From: Desulfobulbaceae bacterium
Lineage (GTDB): Bacteria > Desulfobacterota > Desulfobulbia > Desulfobulbales > Desulfobulbaceae
Length of the DNA stretch: 47,632 bases
Direction: 5' to 3'
Assembly: GCA_012744275.1 (NCBI GenBank)
Contig: JAAYIE010000048.1
Coordinates: 1-47,632, forward strand
The position numbers and the translations under genes are program-made. This document shows, in pieces, positions 42,884 to 47,632 of the stretch (the stretch's first letter is position 1; each line of letters starts with the position of its first letter). The notes beneath the pieces are model-generated. The model saw only the letters and a program-made list of their open reading frames with translations. It ran no database searches and had not been told where the DNA came from.

Positions 42884-44319
42884 GTAGGGCAAAAGGGGCA
42901 GCTTTACGTCTTCTGGTGGTGGATGATGACCGTTATCTCCTGCTGGCCCTGCGCCAAACCCTGGAGCTGGCGGGCTACAGGACCGACATTTTCACCAGTC
43001 CGCTGGAGGCGCTGGCCGCTGCTGCGCAGCAGAATTATGCGGCTGTGCTCACAGATATCCGCATGCCCGAAATGAATGGCATGGAACTGTTGCGGCGCTT
43101 GCACGGTATTGACGCGGATTTGCCGGTTATCCTCATCACAGGGCATGGTGAGGTGGCGCTGGCGGTGCGCGCCGTTAAGGAGGGGGCCTACGATTTTCTT
43201 CAAAAACCGGTTGATGAGGATGTGCTGCTCGGTGCCCTGGCCAGGGCGGTGGAACGGCGCAGCCTGGTGCAGGAGAACCGGCAACTGCAGGAAAGTTTGA
43301 GCGCCAGCCGGAGCAGCCGCTCCACTTTTTACGGTCTGGTGGGGGCACATCCCTCCATGCGGGAACTCTATTCCCTGATCGAAACCCTTGCCCGCGAGCA
43401 GGACCCGGTACTCATTAGTGGGGAAACCGGCACCGGTAAAGAGTTGGTGGCCCGTGCCCTGCATGCTTTGGGCGCAGCCAAAGGGCGTGGCCCCTTTGTA
43501 GCGGTCAACATGGCTGCCATCCCTGCTGAGATGATTGAATCCGAGCTGTTTGGGCACGAGCGGGGTGCGTTTACCGGAGCGGAGTACCGCAAGAGCGGTA
43601 AATTCGAATTTGCCGGCCAGGGTACGCTTTTTCTGGATGAAATTTGTTCCATGCCGCTGCATCTGCAGGGAAAATTACTGCGGGTACTGGAGGAGCGGGC
43701 CTTTTTCCGCCTGGGCGGCAACACACTTATTCCACTTAAGGCGCGCGTTGTCACCGCCACCAACAGGGATCTGGAATATGAGGTGAGCCTGGGGCATTTC
43801 CGGCAGGATCTCTACTTTCGCCTCAATGTGTTGCCGGTCAGCATTCCTCCCTTATCGGAGCGCAGGGAAGATATCCCTTTGCTGGCGCAGAATTTTTTGG
43901 ATGAATATAATGCCCTGCGCGATGGTGCAGAAATTGTGCTGGAGTCAGCTTTGCTGGAGCAGCTCATGCAGCGGCCTTGGCCAGGTAATGTTCGGGAGTT
44001 ACGTAATGTAATCCGGCGGCACTGCATCTTGGGGGCGCAGACGGAAGCCTCAACAGGGCCGGTGCTGCAGACGGAAAGTGTGCAATCCATGACCCTTACC
44101 AATTGGAAGGAGCACATGGCACGGGAGGAAAAACACTACCTTGAGCTGGTGCTCAGCCATTGTGGCGGCCAGGTGAGTGCAGCCAGTATAATGATGGGGC
44201 TGTCGCGTAAAAGCGTGTACGAAAAGATCGGCAGGCACGGTATTGACCTTGACCGCATGCGGCAGGAGGAAGCAGCGCCATCAGGAACAATTGCTGCGAA
44301 CAGTACGCAAATACCGTAG
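42880..44319 (+). CDS. NtrC-family sigma-54-dependent response regulator
   Basis: A 479-residue activator with all three modules. The receiver (1-120) has Asp59 in VLTDIRMPEMNG and Lys109 in FLQKPVD. The AAA+ domain has Walker A GETGTGKE (181-188), an intact GAFTGA (229-234) and Walker B GTLFLDEI. The C-terminal Fis-type helix-turn-helix reads SAASIMMGLSRKSVYEKIG. Phosphorylated by the coupled kinase, it should activate sigma-54 promoters; the two candidates at 34377 and 41382 are natural targets. Confidence 0.95.
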   Translation: MSRAKGAALRLLVVDDDRYLLLALRQTLELAGYRTDIFTSPLEALAAAAQQNYAAVLTDIRMPEMNGMELLRRLHGIDADLPVILITGHGEVALAVRAVKEGAYDFLQKPVDEDVLLGALARAVERRSLVQENRQLQESLSASRSSRSTFYGLVGAHPSMRELYSLIETLAREQDPVLISGETGTGKELVARALHALGAAKGRGPFVAVNMAAIPAEMIESELFGHERGAFTGAEYRKSGKFEFAGQGTLFLDEICSMPLHLQGKLLRVLEERAFFRLGGNTLIPLKARVVTATNRDLEYEVSLGHFRQDLYFRLNVLPVSIPPLSERREDIPLLAQNFLDEYNALRDGAEIVLESALLEQLMQRPWPGNVRELRNVIRRHCILGAQTEASTGPVLQTESVQSMTLTNWKEHMAREEKHYLELVLSHCGGQVSAASIMMGLSRKSVYEKIGRHGIDLDRMRQEEAAPSGTIAANSTQIP

Positions 44320-44436
44320 CGACTGAACGGAAGCCCTCTTGACGAAGCTTCTCTTGTGCCACATTATAACATTGGATTTCTCGCTTTTTTGCGGGGAAAT
44401 TCTGCAATCTTTCAACCGCATGGAGGGTACACTTCA

Positions 44437-45912
44437 ATGAGATACAGACACTCGCTTGCCAAAGGCGTGCTTTTCGCCGTTTGCGCGATGCTTTTTCAGT
44501 TTGGCATGACTTGTAGCCAGGCCCAGGCCCAGGCCCAGGACGAGGCTGATATTGCCCTTTTGGACAGGACTTCCAGGGCCTTTACCTCGGTGGTTAAAAA
44601 AGCGGGTCCAGCGGTAGTGCATGTTGGCGTTGAAAAAACCGCCAGCAGAGGTGGTGCACAGCAATTTCCCTTTGACCTGTTCAATGATCCTTTTTTTGAG
44701 CGCTTCTTCGGCCCGCAGTTCCGTCATCCTGACGTCCCACAGGGCAGGGGAAACCGGAGCTTCAAGCAGCAGGCGGCTGGTTCCGGTTTTATTATTTCTT
44801 CGGACGGCTATATTCTGACCAACAACCATGTGGTCGATGGGGCAGACACCATTACCGTGCGCTTGGAGGATCAGCGTGAATTTAAGGCCAAGGTGGTGGG
44901 CACAGACCCGCAAACCGACGTGGCCATGCTTAAGGTCGAGGGTAAAAATCTGCCGGTGCTACCCCTTGGTGACTCCGATGCACTTGAAGTGGGAGAATGG
45001 GTGATTGCCATTGGCAGCCCCTTTCAGCTCAACCAGACCGTGACCGTGGGTGTGGTCAGCGCTAAGGGCCGTAACCGCATGGGCATAACCGATTACGAGA
45101 ATTTCATCCAGACCGATGCTGCTATCAATCCTGGTAACTCCGGCGGCCCCTTGCTGAATATTCGTGGCGAGGCCGTTGGTATGAACACCGCTATTTTTTC
45201 ACGTAGTGGTGGCTATATGGGTATCGGTTTCGCCATCCCCATCAACATGGCCAAAAATATCGAACAGCAGCTGCGCACCACCGGTAAGGTGACCCGTGGC
45301 TGGCTCGGCGTCATGATTCAGGATGTGAGCGAGGAATTGGCCAAGCAGTTCGGCACCCAGAACAAGCGCGGCGCTCTGGTGTCCGAGGTGACTGCCGATT
45401 CGCCCGCGCAAAAGGCTGGAATGCTCCAGGGGGATATCATCACTGCGATTAATGGCAGGGGTATTGATAATGTAACTGATCTGCGCAATCGTATTGCAGA
45501 AACTTCGCCCAACACAGCGGTGACCCTGCGTATCTTCCGCAATGGTCAGGAGCGAGATCTGAAGGTAAGTATTGGTGAACAGCCGAAGAATCTTGGTGCC
45601 CAGGCAGGCTCTGGTAGCGGCAGTTCGCTTGACAGCATGGGGCTTTCCCTGCAGGATTTGAGTGATGTACTTGCCCGTCAGTTTGGCTATGAAAAGGACC
45701 AGGGCGTGCTCATTGCCAGTGTGGAACCGGATAGTATAGCTGCGAGGGCCGGCCTGAGCGGAGGCCAGCTCATTGAAGAAGTCAACCGTACACGCGTGCG
45801 CAACATTAAGGAGTTGGAGCAGGCGCTAAGCAAGAATCGCGGCGCCAAGCAAGTACTGCTGCGGGTGCGCGTAGACGGCAATAGCCGCTATGTGGTGCTC
45901 CAGTCAGAATAA
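44437..45912 (+). CDS. DegP/HtrA-type periplasmic serine protease
   Basis: A 491-residue Do-like protease/chaperone. After a signal peptide (to about residue 30, with a QAQAQAQ run) the trypsin-fold domain shows the catalytic His in TNNHVVDGAD, Asp in DPQTDVAML and Ser in NPGNSGGPLL. Two PDZ domains follow, starting near RGWLGVMIQDV and SLQDLSDVLARQFG. It degrades or refolds misfolded periplasmic proteins. The ATG at 44437 has a GGAGGG site; the longer frame from 44356 lacks one. It lies 117 bases after the NtrC-like gene with a possible TTGACG(17)CATTAT promoter, so it may be independently transcribed. Confidence 0.92.
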   Translation: MRYRHSLAKGVLFAVCAMLFQFGMTCSQAQAQAQDEADIALLDRTSRAFTSVVKKAGPAVVHVGVEKTASRGGAQQFPFDLFNDPFFERFFGPQFRHPDVPQGRGNRSFKQQAAGSGFIISSDGYILTNNHVVDGADTITVRLEDQREFKAKVVGTDPQTDVAMLKVEGKNLPVLPLGDSDALEVGEWVIAIGSPFQLNQTVTVGVVSAKGRNRMGITDYENFIQTDAAINPGNSGGPLLNIRGEAVGMNTAIFSRSGGYMGIGFAIPINMAKNIEQQLRTTGKVTRGWLGVMIQDVSEELAKQFGTQNKRGALVSEVTADSPAQKAGMLQGDIITAINGRGIDNVTDLRNRIAETSPNTAVTLRIFRNGQERDLKVSIGEQPKNLGAQAGSGSGSSLDSMGLSLQDLSDVLARQFGYEKDQGVLIASVEPDSIAARAGLSGGQLIEEVNRTRVRNIKELEQALSKNRGAKQVLLRVRVDGNSRYVVLQSE

Positions 45913-46047
45913 CAGTTGCTTGTTGGCCACTTGCTCCAAGGGCAGGAAGCCAGGCAGGGGCGGAGCATCGGGCTTGATCCGCACACTCCGTCGCGATTTT
46001 AGCATAATTTACTATAATTCCGCATATATTCAGAGGCGGCGAGGGCA

Positions 46048-46983
46048 ATGATGGCTTGGTCGACACGCAGGGCGGCATGGGGGCAATGGGTTGCCGTTGC
46101 CGCATTGCTCCTGATCGCGGCGCAAAGCGGGTACCTGCTTTTGCATGGGGAGTCGTATTGTCCAACGGCCAGTTGCAAGATTGTGGAGCAACAGTCGCCT
46201 GTTTCGGCCCAATTCATGAATGCCGGCGGCCTGCTTTTCTTTGCGCTGCTGCTGGTGCTCTTTCTGGGGGCACGGCGGCATAGCACGGGTCTTGCTGCAG
46301 GGCTGCTCGTCCCGCTCTTGCTGGCGGGAATTGCTGCTGAAGGCGTCTTTTTCGCCTTCCAGTACCAGACGGGCTACTTCTGCGTGTACTGCTGCATTAT
46401 TTTGGCCATAATTCTGCTGTTGAACGCCTTTTTGGGAGCCAAACAGGGCATGCGTGCGCTCTTCGTGTTTGGAGCTGTATTTCTGGCCTCTGTTCTGCTT
46501 ACCACTCCCAAGGGACTGACCGCAGTGCCGCAATCCATCAATGCTGGTACCCTTGCCCATCGAGTCGGTCAGGCTGGTGCCGAGGAACGCTATTTCTTTT
46601 TTTCCGAAGACTGCGCACACTGCAAGGCTGCTTTGGCCTCCCTGATGCGCGACAGGCATGCAACCTTGCGGCTCAACCCGCTGGCCCCACCCAAAGGACT
46701 CGACTTAACCGGGCTTGAACAAGATTCCGATTTTAATCCAGAGGCCAATCGCGCCTTTTTGTCCGGCTTGGGGATTGATACCGTACCCGTGCTGCTGGTG
46801 CGGCAGCAGCATGGTGGCATACACATATTTTTAGGTGAAAATCAGATAGTTGGCCACGTCCAGGCTTCGACCCAGAGTAGAATCCCGGAGGGTGTATCGG
46901 GGCAGTCGCAGTTGTCTGCGCCACAAGATTTCCTATCTCCAGAAAGAGATGGCTGCAGTGTTGACCTTGGCTGCAGTCAGTAA
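46048..46983 (+). CDS. VKOR-thioredoxin-like disulfide oxidoreductase
   Basis: A 311-residue membrane protein. The N-terminal VKOR-like four-to-five-helix bundle has the loop cysteine pair in YCPTASCKIVEQ (about residues 38-49) and the membrane CxxC in GYFCVYCCIILAI (about 109-121). The C-terminal part (about 175-311) is a thioredoxin-like domain with active-site CAHC in FFFSEDCAHCKAAL, ending in a Cys-containing tail. This fusion makes disulfides in exported proteins by passing electrons to quinone. It follows degP-like protease by 135 bases, consistent with a shared envelope-protein folding role. Confidence 0.82.
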   Translation: MMAWSTRRAAWGQWVAVAALLLIAAQSGYLLLHGESYCPTASCKIVEQQSPVSAQFMNAGGLLFFALLLVLFLGARRHSTGLAAGLLVPLLLAGIAAEGVFFAFQYQTGYFCVYCCIILAIILLLNAFLGAKQGMRALFVFGAVFLASVLLTTPKGLTAVPQSINAGTLAHRVGQAGAEERYFFFSEDCAHCKAALASLMRDRHATLRLNPLAPPKGLDLTGLEQDSDFNPEANRAFLSGLGIDTVPVLLVRQQHGGIHIFLGENQIVGHVQASTQSRIPEGVSGQSQLSAPQDFLSPERDGCSVDLGCSQ

Positions 46984-47165
46984 TACTGATTTCAGATCAA
47001 AGATGCGTTCAAGGGATCTTCTACAGTGCCGCTAAAGGCATTGCTTTGCTCATATATAAAATTGGAACAAACTGAAAACCAGAGTACGGTCAGTTGCACA
47101 GATGCAGCAGGTCGTGATTGTAACCATCAACATGTAACAGATATTTCTCAGAACAGGAGGACAGT

Positions 47166-47632
47166 ATGGCAACAATAACATTGAAAGGTAATAGCATTGA
47201 CACCGTAGGTTCCCTGCCGCAAAAGGGCAGCAGTGCACCAGATTTCAAACTAGTCAAGGATGATCTTTCCGAAGTAACTCTTGCGGACTATAAAGGTAAG
47301 AAGGTGGTGCTCAACATTTTCCCCAGCATTGATACTGGAGTATGCGCTGCTTCGGTGCGGCGATTTAACAAGGAGGCCGCAGCCCTGCCCAATGTGCAGG
47401 TACTTGGCGTTTCAGCAGACCTGCCCTTTGCCTTGGGCCGCTTCTGTGCCGCTGAAGGCATAAAAAACGTGGAAACACTTTCGTCATATCTGGATCCTTT
47501 TCGCAATCCTTCCTTTGGCAAGGACTATGGTGTACTCATTACCTCCGGGCCGTTGCAGGGCTTGCTGTCACGGGCAGTGGTGGTACTGGATGAAGATGGC
47601 AAAATAACCTACACTGAGCAGGTGCCGGAAAT
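47166..47632 (+). CDS. tpx: Thiol peroxidase Tpx (3' truncated by window end)
   Basis: The first 155 residues of an atypical 2-Cys peroxiredoxin are present; the gene runs off the window with only about 10-15 residues missing compared with the family's 165-170. The peroxidatic Cys is in IDTGVCAASVRRFN (about residue 60) and the resolving Cys is in LGRFCAAEGIKNVETLS. It reduces lipid and hydrogen peroxides with thioredoxin, probably in the cytosol or periplasm. The start has a CAGGAGG ribosome site. About 180 bases before it hold no gene. Confidence 0.95.
   Translation, partial: MATITLKGNSIDTVGSLPQKGSSAPDFKLVKDDLSEVTLADYKGKKVVLNIFPSIDTGVCAASVRRFNKEAAALPNVQVLGVSADLPFALGRFCAAEGIKNVETLSSYLDPFRNPSFGKDYGVLITSGPLQGLLSRAVVVLDEDGKITYTEQVPE

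Overview
The window reads as a chromosomal segment of a Gram-negative, strictly respiratory or fermentative anaerobe of the sulfate-reducer type. Desulfobulbales (Desulfobacterota) is my best guess, inferred from gene content and not from any search: a signal-peptide-bearing CbiK cobaltochelatase, two TauE/SafE-type transporters in signalling operons, a DUF4881-like lipoprotein, a DVU0150-like small membrane protein, many NtrB/NtrC-type regulators with sigma-54-like promoters, and lipid A and ornithine-lipid-type enzymes. I see no tRNA, rRNA, CRISPR array, transposase, integrase or phage gene.

Region 1 (1-17 kb) is mostly housekeeping: thioredoxin-type arsenate reductase; yajC and tgt; a NahK-like kinase; an exported SH3 protein; bioC-bioD; an LpxH-like hydrolase overlapping a GT4 glycosyltransferase; a PIN-PhoH ATPase coupled to an exported protein; an orphan; a fused LPLAT-GNAT (OlsF-like) acyltransferase; a cobalamin riboswitch with its terminator followed by periplasmic cbiK; a possible small RNA or leader; and an MFS drug exporter. 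A c-type cytochrome and a Tyr/Arg/Asp-rich exported protein follow at 17-18 kb.

Region 2 (18.3-34.4 kb, minus strand) is the unusual part. A run of genes begins downstream of a strong sigma-54-type promoter candidate (34377-34392). It encodes a small membrane protein, a TauE/SafE transporter, a lipoprotein, two further membrane proteins, two sensor kinase/receiver pairs, two PEP-synthase-like proteins (ATP-grasp plus phosphohistidine domain, with an unfamiliar C-terminal domain in place of the PEP/pyruvate barrel), a one-helix microprotein, a third PEP-synthase-like paralogue that has lost its catalytic residues, and another stand-alone receiver. Divergent from it is a membrane-anchored AAA+ regulator whose GAFTGA loop is GAHSEA and which ends in a winged-helix-like segment.

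Region 3 (37.3-44.3 kb) repeats the theme. A second sigma-54-type promoter candidate (41382-41397) precedes a MerR-type DNA-binding protein, a sensor kinase, a receiver, a second TauE/SafE transporter and a two-helix partner protein. Divergently lie an NtrB-like kinase and an NtrC-like activator with intact GAFTGA, a good candidate activator of both promoters. The window closes with a DegP-type protease, a VKOR-thioredoxin-like oxidoreductase and the start of thiol peroxidase tpx.

My overall inference is that 18.3-44.3 kb encodes one signalling and transport system. In it, TauE-type anion transport, several phosphorelay proteins and a PEP-synthase-like phosphotransfer trio (two potentially active, one pseudoenzyme) are co-regulated by sigma-54. 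Its signal and substrate cannot be read from sequence alone.
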